A stretch of DNA of 64,000 nt from Oikopleura dioica (taxonomy: Eukaryota > Chordata > Appendicularia > Copelata > Oikopleuridae): positions 7,445,001 through 7,509,000 of the forward strand of contig OU015567.1 of the NCBI GenBank assembly GCA_907165135.1, in the 5' to 3' direction. The notes beneath the pieces are model-generated. The model worked only from the letters and a program-made list of their open reading frames with translations. It searched no databases and was not told where the DNA came from. The number at the start of each line of letters is the position of its first letter. Position 1 is the first letter of the stretch. This document shows, in pieces, positions 34,895 through 46,560 of the stretch. The position numbers and the translations under genes were made by a program.

Positions 34895-35128
34895 CCTCTC
34901 AAGAGGCCTCTAGAATATCGGTCAAGGAGCTAATCCGCGGGCTCCGCATCGAGGCAGAAAATAGGCGAACGAAGAAGCTCGGTCGATACCCATCTGTTCG
35001 ACGGGGAAGCGATTCCGGTGCCCATTGTCTCGCTGCTGCGCGAGTGTTTCAACCCGATGACTTCCAATAAAAATGAGATTACAAGCACAATCGACCGTAA
35101 AACTGTCAGCCGATTAGTGATGCCTTGA
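34895..35128 (+). pseudogene. Coding-like fragment with a frame break
   Basis: One frame reads SRISVKELIRGLRIEAENRRTKKLGR and the next, after about 35000, HLFDGEAIPVPIVSLLREC and on to a stop at 35128. Together they look like one protein piece broken by a shift near GGTCGATACCCATCTGTTCG. No start or acceptor is clear. It may be a gene remnant or a mis-sequenced exon. The rest of 34502-36038 holds a MITE (next entry) and no supported gene. Confidence 0.35.
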
Positions 35129-35178
35129 TTATAGAATTTTGCCGAAAGGAAAGTATCAAAAGCACTCTAGGAAGGAAT

Positions 35179-35479
35179 GCAGATATTCGGGAGACGCTCG
35201 GTTCGATTACCAATTGGTATTCAAATACCAATTTTGGTATTCAAATACCAAATTCGCCAAAGAATACTAATTTCGCCCACCAAAAAATGCGAGTGTGCGC
35301 TCCGCGCCTGTTTTATAGGAAGCTCTAGATGTAATTTACCTGTTTTTCAAGGAAAAAAAATGTTTCCAGTAGAAAAATTTGGTATTCAAATACCAATTTT
35401 TGGTATTCAAATACCAATTTTGGCATTCATATACCAAAAATTTTTGGTAATGAAACCGAGCGCCCCCGAGATATTCTGC
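35179..35479. mobile_element. MITE-like element with TTGGTATTCAAATACCAA repeats
   Basis: The ends GCAGATATTCGGGAGACGCTCGG and CCGAGCGCCCCCGAGATATTCTGC are inverted. Just inside each end are tandem copies of the perfect palindrome TTGGTATTCAAATACCAA. No ORF. About 301 bp. Confidence 0.75.
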
Positions 35480-36038
35480 AACATTCCTACCTCTGATATA
35501 CCAGCTCAGTTTTCTCCTCATTTTAAATAATCTTTTTAACGAAAAATAAGAAATGTATGGACATCGATTAAGACTCACTGGTAGCTCAATAAATCATTGA
35601 CTTCTTTCTATAATTGGTATAATTGGTATAATTGCAAAAATAGGCAATAGTTACGGATAATTGTATAATAAAATATTCTCTAGACGGAAACTTAAAAATA
35701 TTTTTCTTCACGGGAAAACAACAAATTATCAGTAAAATAAAATTAACCGATCTTGCCAGAGAAAATTACATAAACCAACCGGTAATCCCGGATAACCGCG
35801 CATTCTGTGACTGATCAATATCCAAGTTTTCTGAGAAGTGTCTTTTGAACTTGTCAAGAAATTGAATTTCGCGCGGTCGGACTCCTTTCAAGCTCGATCG
35901 ATTCGGAGATCAGCTGTTCACTTTCTCGGCGTGCGCCTGTCCACCGTGCGCCCTCCATCATCCCCTTTATAAATTCCTTCGATCTGTCTTTCTTTTCATA
36001 AGCAAAAAAATTGAGCAACAAAATTTCAGAGAAAGAAC

Positions 36039-36494
36039 ATGCCCGAGTTTCAAATTCGCAACATCATGTGCCCCTTCGACTGCCGCTACGGACTTGGGAA
36101 CAAAAACGACTCGCTCTGCAGACATCTCAAGCCCGTTCATCTCGAAAACCTTGCAGCAGAGCTGTTGGAATTCGAACTGTCTCAAGTCGAACCCTCCGAG
36201 CTCTTCAAATCCGTGCAGTTGTACGTCGACGACCCGGAATTCTGGAGCAACTGCTTGGGACTCGGCGAGAAGCTCCACCGCCACGCGCCAGTCTGGATTC
36301 AAGAAGCGTTCATCGAGTCTACGCGACACCAGCTCCTTCGTTTGAGCGGCGCGAAAATGGACAACAACAACTACCGATTGTTCATCAAACGCATCGAACA
36401 GCTGATGATGCTGACATCTCAATGCGACATGCAATTTTTACTCAGCGACATCGACTACTGTATCAGCAATGTCACTCGAGCCAACTCTTTTTAA
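36039..36494 (+). CDS. Cys/His-motif protein of 151 residues, unknown
   Basis: A single-exon ORF. The start ATG follows an acceptor-like TTTCAG at 36028 by nine bases, fitting leader trans-splicing or a 5' UTR intron. Near the N-terminus is a zinc-finger-like CPFDCRYGLGNKNDSLCRHL followed by KPVH (C-x3-C-x11-C-x-H pattern). The rest is helical with aromatic residues, no signal peptide and no membrane helix. Base composition is higher in GC than its surroundings, as expected of real coding DNA. I do not recognise the family. Confidence 0.6.
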   Translation: MPEFQIRNIMCPFDCRYGLGNKNDSLCRHLKPVHLENLAAELLEFELSQVEPSELFKSVQLYVDDPEFWSNCLGLGEKLHRHAPVWIQEAFIESTRHQLLRLSGAKMDNNNYRLFIKRIEQLMMLTSQCDMQFLLSDIDYCISNVTRANSF

Positions 36495-36585
36495 CTGACT
36501 TTCATTTAAAAATTTTAACATTCATTTTTTTATTCTTTTTCATTTATTTTTCCAGTTCTTTTATCATTCAAAAAATAAATTATGT

Positions 36586-37054
36586 TCAACTCAAATAAAC
36601 CATGTCAATTCGATTCTGTCGTTTTCTGAAAAAGGGAATAGTATCCAAAAATTTGCAGGCTCCAAAGCAGCATGCACAGATGCACAAAAGCAGTGCAACG
36701 AGACCAACGACGATCCAAAGGATTGTGTGAACAAAGCTCTTCTTCATTTTGCAGTGACCGATCTAAGACAGTACTTATTGAAAGGAGATGAGAAGGTGCT
36801 ACTAAATTTACCGGCTTAGTGAAATGGCGTGTATCTTCTCGAAACTCGCAAGTAACCTTGTCCTTCCAAAAGTCCATTCTTCCGTAACAACAAACCCTCG
36901 CTGAGCATGTCTTTCCTTCAGAAGCAAATGACAAGACGTGAAAAAAGTGCGTTGGAGCGCTTTCGCATCCGTAAGAATAATCCAGTGCGTAATCGAATTC
37001 ATCTGCAAATGCTGCCAAAATGAAGAAATGAAAGATAGACCCAGTAAAACGCAT
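36586..37054 (-). CDS. Single-pass membrane protein with short Cys-rich ectodomain
   Basis: Two exons, 36812-37054 and 36586-36762, are joined by a 49 bp intron. A signal peptide (MRFTGSIFHFFILAAFA) is followed by about 65 residues with Cys at CES, TCSARVCCYG, TCEF and GHC. The membrane helix is TILWIVVGLVALLLCICACC, then a short basic tail with Lys/Arg. The layout resembles Shisa- or CYYR1-type proteins, but no signature is strong enough to name it. Its 3' end overlaps the 3' side of the plus-strand gene that ends at 36494. Confidence 0.6.
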
Positions 37055-37231
37055 CTCTTTAGATATTGAGTGTGAATTTTAGTGTCGGATTTCATGGTGA
37101 ATAGAAAGGGGTAGTAATAAAAGGGGGTTCAGTGACATTTAGGTACGTCATTTCGCACGAAGAGTTGGCACGATAAGACGTGGTTCTTGTTCTGGGTGTT
37201 TGTTTGGTTGATTGTTTCTCCCCCGTGGGGG

Positions 37232-37418
37232 AGTGGGCCGAGCTCGCCGGTACTGCAATAGCGAGTCAACCCGTGGGAAGAGCGGAGCAAGCCCCTAACT
37301 ACATCCCTAGTTCCAAAAATCAGGGTGACAATAGACGTCCCAGTAGGGACGGTCCCAGCTGTCACACTGAGAAGAACAGATACTACACTTGATCTTAGCC
37401 ACAAAGGCCGGAAGCGAT
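37232..37418 (-). ncRNA. RNU2: U2 spliceosomal snRNA
   Basis: The minus strand from 37418 starts ATCGCTTC and contains the invariant blocks GGCTAAGATCAAGTGTAGTA (with the GTAGTA that pairs with intron branch sites) and TCTGTTCTT, the Sm site GATTTTTGG, and the 3' stem-loop TATTGCAGTACC. Stem IIa/b sequences differ from vertebrates, but the order and length (about 187 nt) fit U2. The 3' end is placed after stem IV by pairing of GCTCGC/GGCGAGC and is approximate. It binds branch points during pre-mRNA splicing. Confidence 0.95.
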
Positions 37419-37458
37419 ACCGAAGAAGATTCACGAAAGTGCCGGGCTCTCAAATTTG

Positions 37459-37489
37459 GGCGCGCGTTATGGTGTTTGAAACGCGCGCC
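37459..37489. promoter_or_regulatory. Palindrome upstream of U2 snRNA, possible promoter element
   Basis: A perfect 10 bp inverted repeat, GGCGCGCGTT and AACGCGCGCC, separated by 11 bp, centred about 56 bp upstream of the U2 5' end. That is where proximal sequence elements of animal snRNA genes sit. The function is inferred from position only. The region 37490-37942 otherwise shows nothing. Confidence 0.4.
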
Positions 37490-37942
37490 TCAAATTGACA
37501 TTCCATTTTGGGGCGCCGAGTAAAAAACCCTTTTTTCAAATTTTAAACACTTCTAGTGATATTTTTATTAATATTTCGAATAGAAAATAAATTTTTTAAA
37601 TTAAAAATTATAATGTATTTCAGAAAAATAACTATTTTCATTCAATTATTTTTTTCTTATTAGTTTGTTATCGTAATTGAAAACTGCCGTGATTTTCATG
37701 TCAGTTTGAATGTCGATCACTTGCACAGGAATCGCGAAAAATCTGAGAACTTTCCCATCAAAACCAGATCAGCCAATTTTCAGCCATTCAGCGCGCTCCA
37801 AATGAGCCACGTACTCCTTGCGTCATATTATGGCGCGGTGAGCTGAATAAAATAGAGAATATTTTTTATAAAAAGGAAAATTAAATTTCAACGCTTTCCC
37901 TGGCAGTATTGATTTGGGCGAAGAGAAATTCTAGTGGTGCTG

Positions 37943-40900
37943 ATGCGGGGATGGGTGTGGATTCTACTTCTCGGGTCAGTTGAGCTCGCAAGGGCGGAAG
38001 AAGAGGTGAAATCGAGAAAGAGCAGAATTGACGAAGTAAATGACGATTATGATGGAAAAGGTAAGCAATTATCGAACGAAAGACGCGAAAAAAATAATAT
38101 AATCCTAGCTGAAAACGCAGAATTAACGATTCAAGAACAACACCGTCTTCTACACGAAGAAGCTGTCCGAAAAGCCCACGAAGCCGCACTAAAAGCTGCC
38201 GGACAAGACCCTCACGCAGGGAATACGCAATCGAATACCGTTACAACTAGCGAAACAGTTCAATCCGTACATACAGAAGTCGTTGACAACGCTTCTGGCG
38301 AAACGATAAAGGAGAAACTTGAAGTTACAAAAAAGGTGGTAGACAGCAATGGAGAAGTTAGAGAAGACCATTTTGTCGCTGAAATGGAAGATGAAGACCT
38401 ACAGCTAGAATCTTCTCAAGAAGAAGAGGTTGTCCAAGAGGAGCAAGATGACCCAAAAGTTGCGGAGGAACCTGCCGAGAAAGAAGTTCAAACGACGATT
38501 CAGAAAAACGAGGCTTCCTCCACCGCTGGCTCGGAAGACTCTGGTAAACAAGAAAGCCCAGATGACGAAGAGTTCCAAAAGAGAATGGACGACTTCTCCG
38601 AATCCCTGGGGTCGCTCCTCACAGACGCTGTAAATACTCAACGACGGCTGAGAAAAGAGATGGACGACGAAGAACAAGTCAATGTTGGAGATAATATTAA
38701 ACTCGAAGTTGGAGGAAGAAAACTCAAGGAAATTGAAATCGATGGAGTGAAAATCCTCACCGCTGATACCGTCAAAGAAAAACCTGGTAAAAAGAGCGGT
38801 AAACTCTCGAATATCCCTCCGACAAAAGTCATGCGAGAGCACGAAGTAGACGGTATAAAAATCATGACCACAGTAGATCTTGAAAACAAAGGTTTGGGTA
38901 GAAAACTTGAAAAATCAAATGAAGCAATGAAATGAAAAACGAAGTCACACAGTAAACATCACTAACTAACCCTAATCTTAGCAACCTTAATCAAATTTTA
39001 ACATTATCGGCTACCTTCAACGGTACAGTACTCATTTTCAAGTAAGCACCCACTAAAAAGGCAATCCCGATTTACCAATCGACGTTCAAGACGAAGAATG
39101 GGAGCAATACGATCGAAACGAACAACTTCTCCTTCGTCGAAAGCGATTTCTCGCAGAAAACCCAACTTTCATCAACCCAACCTTCACGGGCTACAAAAAC
39201 ATCGACAATCTGGAACCAACCGTCGGTAAAACTGAAGATGATTGCCGCCGAATCTGGATTTTCAATGAGCGGCCGTTTTTGAAAAAGTGCGTCACTGAAT
39301 TCCGTGGAGATATGCGCCCCTGGTGCAGTTTGGATGAGGTATTTCAGGGAAACTTTATCTTCTGTGAAGAAACTGAAGAAGAACGTCTCAAGCGGGAAAA
39401 GTACGTCGAAGCGTTGACTCTCTTCACTGAAGGAACTTCGATCATCGGCGGCTGGGATTCGCGACGATCCGTGGTCAAAAGCGGATTCGAAAAGATCGAG
39501 AAAGCGTATCAGCTTGGTTATGAAAAAGCATCGGGGCATCTCGCTTGGGCGAAATTGAACGGCTATTTTCTCAAAATGAACGTCCAGGAAGCGAAAGAAC
39601 TCGCACTTGGCGGTGCCGAGCGCGGCCAAGCCCTGGATCAAGCTGTACTTGGATTCATGTACGCAACTGGTGTAGGCTTCCCAGCTAATCAAGCGAAAGC
39701 GTTTCTCTACTGGTCTTTCGCTGCTAATTCTGGCATCATGTCGGCTGATATGGCTCTTGGTTTCCGCTACTCCAAAGGCATCGGCGTCGCGTACAACTGT
39801 GAGGCTTCAATGGTTCATTACCAACGAGCAGCAGGCAAAGTGATGAACTCGATCTCGTATTCTGGAGGAAACGCGAAAGCGAAATGGAACCTCGAGCAAT
39901 TAAATTCTGCTACTTTTGACGAATCGGGGCTGCACGATATCAACTTGATCAATTACTACGAGCTCTTGGCTAATCAGGGAGAAGTCGAAGCGATGGTAAA
40001 ACTTGGGGAAATGTTTGTCGACCGAGCATATGAGGTAAAACGTCTTCAAAAAGGGAAAGATTTAATATTTTTCTATACAGAGAGATTATCAACGCGCAGC
40101 CGATCTGTACCGAAATGCTGCTAAATCATTGCCCGTCGCTGCCGCTCGCCTTGGACGACTCTATCTCGATGGACGAGGAGTTCCAAAAGACTACCGAACT
40201 GGGTACGAATACCTGAAATCCGCCGCCGACCGAAAAAGTGCAATGGGCCAGACCTATCTTGGAGTCATGTTCGAAGAAGGAACCTATCCACATCTTGCGA
40301 TTCAAGATAAGGAAAATCCTGGTATCACGGGAATTCCAAGAATCGAAGAAGCTATCAAGTACTACAAACTCGCTGTTGAGCAAGGTTTTCCTGAAGCCTG
40401 CTATCGCCTGGCGATGATCCAACTTGAAGGACGAGGAATGAAGCCTGATATTCGCTCAGCGGTTAAAAATCTTCAAATTGCTGCGCAGCATCAGAACATC
40501 AAGGCGATCTACCAACTCGCGGTCATGCAGAGCTCCGGACGGTAAGATAATCGAAATCGAGGAAGGTTCTAAACATTATTTAGGGGAATCCCGAGAAACT
40601 GTCCAGCCGCGGTAGACATGTTCAAGAACGTCGCCGAGAGAGGCATCTACGCCCGTCTGTTTATGCATGGTGGCCAACAGTTCAAATCTGAGAACTACCA
40701 ATCATCTTATGTGATTTACGCGAACCTCGCCGAGATGGGATTCGCGATCGCGCAGAGCAATGTTGCTGAACTTCTTGAGAACGGAGGTAGACTCAACTAT
40801 CTCAACTCATTCAAACTTTATTTTACTTTCAGAAATCACGATCACAGGCGAGCAAAGCCCATACCCCCGCGCTCTCGCTTCCTTCCAACGCGCGGCTATG

Positions 40901-41398
40901 CAAGGAATCGTCACTGCCCGCGTCAAAGTAGGCGACTATTACTTTTATGGACAAGGAACTCCTGTGGACGAAAAATTGGCTGGAGACAATTATCGAGAAG
41001 CTGCAGAATCTCACGGCAATGGACAGGCCTTCTTCAACCTCGGCTGGATGCACCATCACGGTGTTGGGCTCGTGAAGGACATGCATTTGGCGAAGCGATT
41101 CTACGATCAAGCTATTGAAGTCAATCCAGGTAAGATCGAGATAATGTTGATTTCGACCATCTTTAACATTGACTTTTTAGAAGACGCAACACTGCCAGCG
41201 ACACTTGCAATCATAGAACTTTACTTCGGCGGCTACGCATACGACCTCTTGTCCAGCATCGGCAAGATCACGCTTTCTTCTGTCGGTGAAAGCACGATGG
41301 AACTTATTGAAATTTACGTCGGCGAAAGCTGGGACATTTATCTCGGCCTCTTCCTAGCCCTAATTCTCTTCTTCGTTATCAACTTCAGAAGACAGTGA
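37943..41398 (+). CDS. SEL1L: SEL1L, ER-associated degradation adaptor
   Basis: Exons 37943-38060, 38109-38891, 39061-40034, 40081-40541, 40585-40796, 40833-41129, 41181-41398. SEL1L holds the HRD1 ubiquitin ligase in the ER membrane. Seen: a signal peptide (MRGWVWILLLGSVELARA); a long acidic luminal segment; a fibronectin-II-like module with RPFLKKCV and RPWCS; a dozen or so Sel1 repeats (for example ALGFRYSKGIGVAYN, RLGRLYLDGRGVPKD, KVGDYYFYGQGTPVDE, NLGWMHHHGVGLVKD); LAKRFYDQAIEVNP; and a C-terminal membrane helix (IYLGLFLALILFFVINF). The acidic segment is longer than in vertebrates and has two copies of an (E/D)-(I/V)-(D)-G-(V/I)-K-I motif (IEIDGVKIL, HEVDGIKIM). The first intron (48 bp) is a multiple of three with no stop. 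The 38892-39060 intron ends in a poor acceptor (CACTAAAAAG). Confidence 0.93.
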
Positions 41399-41679
41399 TT
41401 TGCTGTATTCAATGGACGGAAAACTATCTGCTAGATGAAAATTAAATTCCATTTCTGTACCTTTTGCAATATTATTTAATGATGTTAATAAGACGATGCA
41501 ATATTCAATTTCAATTCGACCGAAGTTTGTGTAAATTTTCACGCGCAAACTTTACTCTCTTGTTCAGCAGTTTATTATACATGAATTCAGGTCAATATTT
41601 CGTCCAAGACGAGTATAGGAGCACAGTCAGCGTATCCCAAATACGAAGCTTTCTGAAAAGCGTCTCCTTTATTTGATTT

Positions 41680-43338
41680 TTATGCTTCCCTCACCTGCTT
41701 TCCACCTTCTTCGCAAACGACGATGTCTGGATAAATCAAAGGGCTGAGAAATATAAAAATGGTTCCAAAGAAAGTCACCAGGAGAAATATCTGAAGAGAT
41801 TTTAGCGACTTTCTTGAAGTCAAATCTTACCCAAAGTAAAAGCCTATCTAGGACCATCGCTACATACTGCCATTCTGTAGCTACTGCTTTCGCCGCCTCA
41901 TGATGTCGGATACAATCGCCGATGAAGCTCATTTCCATCAGAGCAGCTCTTATTGAGCCTGAATTTTGATTTCCAACAGACATCTTCCATTTCCTCTTAC
42001 CTTGAAGGGAAGCAAGCGTACTGTTTCGTTCACCCTGAAGTGCTTCTGTAGTTGATTCTTGAGTCAAAATTATAGGTGGAAATATAATAAGATCAAACCT
42101 TCAGTTGAGCTATCAGATGGGACTTTTGCTTCTGAATGTTTCCAGCTCATCTTGTTATCTACATTTGCTTCGTCGATTTTGAAGTTTAAGTTCCGTCGAA
42201 AGAAGATGTATTTTGGAAGGACTTGTAGAAAAACATGCCGAAGCCACTAAGCGAGAATTTGTTTAAGTTGTTTCTTGATGAGGATTTACCTTTGGCATGT
42301 CATGAGTTTGAGGACTTCTGTAGTGGATGTTGAGAACGCATACTGAAGCTACAATTGATGATGTAACCAGGACCATCGTAAAGATCAAGAATCGTCCTAT
42401 CAGCGGAACATCCAGTGACGTTGGAGGAATCAGTTTTGATATCAGAAGCTAAACAACGGCCTGATACTCTGTTGAATGTGATGACTTACCAAAAAGACGG
42501 TAAGAGCAAGTAAAACCGAAATGCAGAGTGACATTTTTTCACCAGACTCGGATGGCAGGACAAAAACGAAGATCGCCAAGCTTGTAATAAGAATACAAGG
42601 AACAATCAAATTCACTGTGTAGAAAAGCGGTTTTCTCTTCATGACGATGTCGAATCTTACTTTGTCCATTTTGTCATTCTCAGTAGTTGTTTTTCTAGCG
42701 GGAAGGCCGATTATTGCCCACTCTCCGGAGTCAGTAAAATCATTTCGAATAGCTTGCAAAGAACCATGTTTTGAAACAGTCAGCTGAATCTGCACTTCTT
42801 TCTTTGAAAATACCCACGATTGAAATTCCATCGGACAGAGCTGGATGTCAAAGGGAAAGTGACGGACTCTAATCCCACAAGAAGAGTGGAACACAGCCGG
42901 TGGAGTCCATTCTACAGAGCCGTTGAAATAAACGATCGCCATTGCCATAAATGTCGACTCGTAAGAGCCGTCAGCATTGTTGTACAGAACCAGTTCAGGT
43001 CGCCAGATCTCGTCTCCAGGAAGCTGAACCTTTTCGATTCCACCATGATCAGCTGGGTTCCACTTCAGTCGCTCGTCAAACCAGCTTTGAGCTAGCCAAA
43101 CTTTCGCGGTCATAAATTGTTCATATTCTTCAAGCGAAATAAGCTGCGATAAAATCAGGGTGAAATTTATATTCACAACGTCATGAACTTCTCTAACTGG
43201 CCTAACAAGAGGCGAGTACTTTTTCTTGTCAAGAAGCTTGTTTATCAATTTCTCTTCCTTGTTGTCATACGGAAGTCCGTCGTACTTGGGTATTTCTGCA
43301 GAAACAAAGAGCACGGGTAAAAAGTAAACTACTTTCAT
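41680..43338 (-). CDS. Nicotinic acetylcholine receptor-type subunit, non-alpha
   Basis: Exons: 42490-43338, 42290-42448, 42099-42246, 42001-42057, 41831-41959, 41680-41790. A Cys-loop ligand-gated channel subunit of the plasma membrane. Seen: a signal peptide ([14 protein letters not shown]); [15 protein letters not shown]; the Cys loop [32 protein letters not shown] (M1); [20 protein letters not shown] (M2) with the Glu before M2 that marks cation channels; M3; a short cytoplasmic loop that starts [11 protein letters not shown]; and M4 ([17 protein letters not shown]). Loop C lacks the adjacent Cys pair, so this is a non-alpha subunit that needs partners. The intron 41960-42000 is short and phase-consistent. 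Its 3' end faces SEL1L, 281 bp away. Confidence 0.93.
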
Positions 43339-43559
43339 CCTCTTGAGCGCATTTTTTTCAATAAGCGAAGGCAAAGCTCATGCAGACAATAAATCAATAT
43401 ATCTTCGATTTTTACGCGGCTCACTGTCAGTCGAGAATTCAATTATACAGTTTCAAGGTCATCTTAAAATTATTTGTTTATTTTTTTCGAGAACAGCTTA
43501 TGTTATTGAAAATTTCTCAAGCTCACAGTGTCTACACTTATTTTAAAAAAGTACAGAGT

Positions 43560-44015
43560 ATGGAATCAGAAGAAGTTATTGCGGAACTGCACAACCTTTT
43601 CTCCGATAATGTGCCGTACATGAGCATTTGGAAAAGAGTAAAATTCAACGGTCTCGTGAACGAGACATTTGAGACACCTCTTCTTGGACGTCGAAATATT
43701 GAGCACCATGGATCTTTCTATGATATCACGGACGAAATCAAGGCGGCGTTTTCTACTAAGCTTGATGATTGGAAGTGCATCGATCCTGGATCATTACGAA
43801 TGAAAAATTTCAAGCGGATTTCTCCTTCTAGTAAAGCCTTTGAAAGCTTTTTAATGTCAGGAAAAGAGGTGCTCGATGAATGCAACGGACAAGAGTCTTA
43901 TGACTTAGGCTTCAACAACAAAGAGGTCTACTTATTGATGCAACCATTTAATAAGAGACTGTTTTTGATCCCGAAATCTGGAAGTAATAATAAAGGTGTG
44001 AATGATATAAGTTAA
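43560..44015 (+). CDS. Unknown protein, first cistron next to the RING gene
   Basis: A single-exon ORF of 151 residues from ATG 43560 (an ATG at 43500 is also in frame). Mostly charged and helical, with no signal or membrane segment. Motifs such as IWKRVKFNG and RRNIEHHGSFYDITDEIKAAF look like folded-protein sequence, but I recognise no family. Its stop lies only 23 bases before the next start codon, so the two genes were probably transcribed together. Confidence 0.5.
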   Translation: MESEEVIAELHNLFSDNVPYMSIWKRVKFNGLVNETFETPLLGRRNIEHHGSFYDITDEIKAAFSTKLDDWKCIDPGSLRMKNFKRISPSSKAFESFLMSGKEVLDECNGQESYDLGFNNKEVYLLMQPFNKRLFLIPKSGSNNKGVNDIS

Positions 44016-44038
44016 AATCTGTTAATAACATCTTGAAG

Positions 44039-45007
44039 ATGCATTCATCAGATACACGGAAATCGACTCAATGGTTAGTGCACTTTAATTTTTACATCGT
44101 ATATAATAATCCGAGGATAGGATCAAGACTGGGCTGCAATTTCAACGGTGAAATTTACCATTCAAGACAAAGAAGAATATGATAGACTCAAGCAGTCATC
44201 AAAGCCTCCGTCTTCTTATGTGATCCCGGACTGGGTGGAAAAGGAGTCGCAAGAAAGGATGAAGCAAGAAAGGAAAAAGCAAGAAATGCAGAATTCCAAA
44301 AAATCCTCAAAGAAAAAGCCGTCGAAGCAAAAAATTAAATCAAATCAGCCAAAGAAAAACGATATTAGTGCTCAAATAGCGGATCTAGACATAATAGACA
44401 GAAATGCTCCGTCTGGCGAGGTATGTTCTTTTGGATCAAGATAAACCAAATTGGTATTATACATTTTAGCGTGAACCTGATAATGAAACAGACTGGCTAA
44501 CGGTTGGAGCGCCAAGTCAAGAAGAAAAAGACAGCCAAAATCCACCGATGAAACCACGAGCATCCCCGCCAGACGCCTCAGAAAAGCCACCGACCGAAAC
44601 TGAGAAATCAGCTCTCGTTGAACTGGTCGAGTCAACAGATGATGCTCTTCCGGCGGAATCTCAGGGAGATCGAGCGTTGAAAGCTGAAGTTTCTGAACTG
44701 CAGGAGAAACTTGAACGCTATGAGATGTGCCCAATTTGTTTTGAGTGAGTTCTAGTCTTTGTTCTATTTCAAATTCATGTTTAGACGCTACGATGAAGAT
44801 GAACACGCCAAATACTCCCATCAATGTGGCCATGGCTGCTGCTTGACATGCATGAAGATGGAGTTTGCTCGTCAACGTAACTGTAAGAATTTGTGAATTG
44901 GTGTTCATTCAATTTGATAAAAACTTTTTTCAGTGAGAAAAATGAAGTTCTACTGCCACTGTGGATTCGAGATACACGAAAAAAAGATAATCAGAATGTT
45001 CATTTGA
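44039..45007 (+). CDS. RING-finger protein, putative E3 ligase
   Basis: Exons 44039-44077, 44121-44420, 44470-44744, 44785-44882, 44934-45007, all in phase, about 260 residues. After a Lys-rich helix (EYDRLKQ..., QERMKQERKKQEMQ) and a Pro/Ser/Glu-rich part there is a coiled-coil stretch (LKAEVSELQEKLERYE), then CPICFERYDEDEHAKY, QCGHGCCLTCM and FYCHC, a C3HC4-like set of zinc ligands. The protein is likely a ubiquitin ligase (inference from the RING). The start ATG follows AG directly, as for a trans-spliced second cistron. Confidence 0.75.
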
Positions 45008-46560
45008 AGAATGTCTACTGCTACAGCCTACAGTTGAAATGTTTCAACTTGAAACGTTTGATTATTGGAATAAACATGAAAAACAAAAGAATGAAACTCA
45101 AGTCTGAATTCTTCTTCTGGTCACTTTTTCAACTGCATTGGGGGCCTTTAATTTTAAGACATCGTAATTAATCGTAAATATCGTTTTCCACGTGCCCAAA
45201 AATAGCACCATTATTTTCCGCTCAATAGTACTTTTGTTCATTCAATAGAGCAGCTCGTCATTGTCCCTATTTTTATACTGCTCGGTTTTCTTTTCCTATG
45301 GGTCCGAAATTGACATCCTTGACGTGCTAACATGGGTAATTTCACATTTGACTGAATATTGTAATTTCCCATTCTCTCTGGTGAGGCGAGATTAGGGCAC
45401 TTTCGAGTGGCGGTTCATCGCTGGAAATGGGCGATAATTGACCTCACTCGCAATTTGCGACGGAAGAAAGTGTTTGAAGGCGAGCGACGAATCAATATTC
45501 AACAGATAGAATTTCCCCCCAAACCTTAGATAATCCCGGAAGAGATTCTATTGTTGAGCATCGCGCTTTTTTCTCATACAATCAAGGCCGGCCTTAAAAC
45601 TTTTCAAAAACCCAAAACAAAAGCTGAAACAAAAAGAACTTCAAGTCGCTGCTCTTCAGGGAAGAAAACAAAAATCAATCTGCCGACAAACAAACTGTAC
45701 ATTCCAACCCTAAAATCCTAAAATCGATGAGTTTTTATGACGCCGATAATAAACGGTATCAAGTGCGCGATCAACCGCTGAACCGGTTCCTCTTTAATTT
45801 CACATTTCAGTGCACCAGCTTTATGATATCGTTAATTTGACCCTGCGATCTTCCAATTTCCGATTTTCGTCATTGTCCTTTAGAATGGTCTCATTCTTGT
45901 ATTCTACTGTAGAATTTGTACCTGCGAAAGAACCGACAGAGAACTTGTAGACTCTATGTGACTTGCCGACATTTGATCAACAGCATCTTTTTTGGGGCAG
46001 CTCTGATGAAATTTTTGAAAGATATAAAAATATGTATGACGCGTTTATGATAGGGAAAGACTCCCACGCTTTATTAAATTTCAAAACTTTTGAATAAATA
46101 TATATGGGAATAGATATGGTCCATATTGTTGGTGTTTGAGTTATTTTCAATACAGTAAAATTGCAGTAGGAAGCCTGGGAAAACGCTGCATAAAAACCAA
46201 TTCATCAAGCTAGAAACTGTTTCATTTATCAATCGGCGGCATCAAAGATTTGTCTATTTTAGATTTTTATTTACGCCAATTTATGATTCACGTTAATTGA
46301 AACCTCCTTTCCGCATCGTAAATTCGGCGCGCTTGGTGGCGCTGCGGGATCACTATTTTTGTAGCGCGGCTCGCCCTACCATTGTCTAAAAACTCGAAGC
46401 GTTTTCATCGTTCCACCACCGGAGCATCTCGCAACTTCGCCAACACAAAAGAGCTCGTAAAGCGCTTATTTTCACCCGTCTCGTTTTTTTCTAATCCCAG
46501 AGCATCGCCGTCAAATAGAGAGCTCAAGAAGGTTCCGAAAGGAAGAAAGCGAAGAAAGCC
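45008..46560. other. Gene-free stretch before the claudin-like gene
   Basis: About 1.55 kb with no supported ORF or repeat. It is one of the longest such stretches outside repeats, and the right half has GC-rich parts around 46320-46500. It may hold the control region of the next gene (inference). Confidence 0.4.

Noticed and set aside
34900-35100. Considered as a structured RNA (RNase P/MRP or SRP)
   Set aside because: No conserved core motif of these RNAs is present, and the open frames explain the GC content better.
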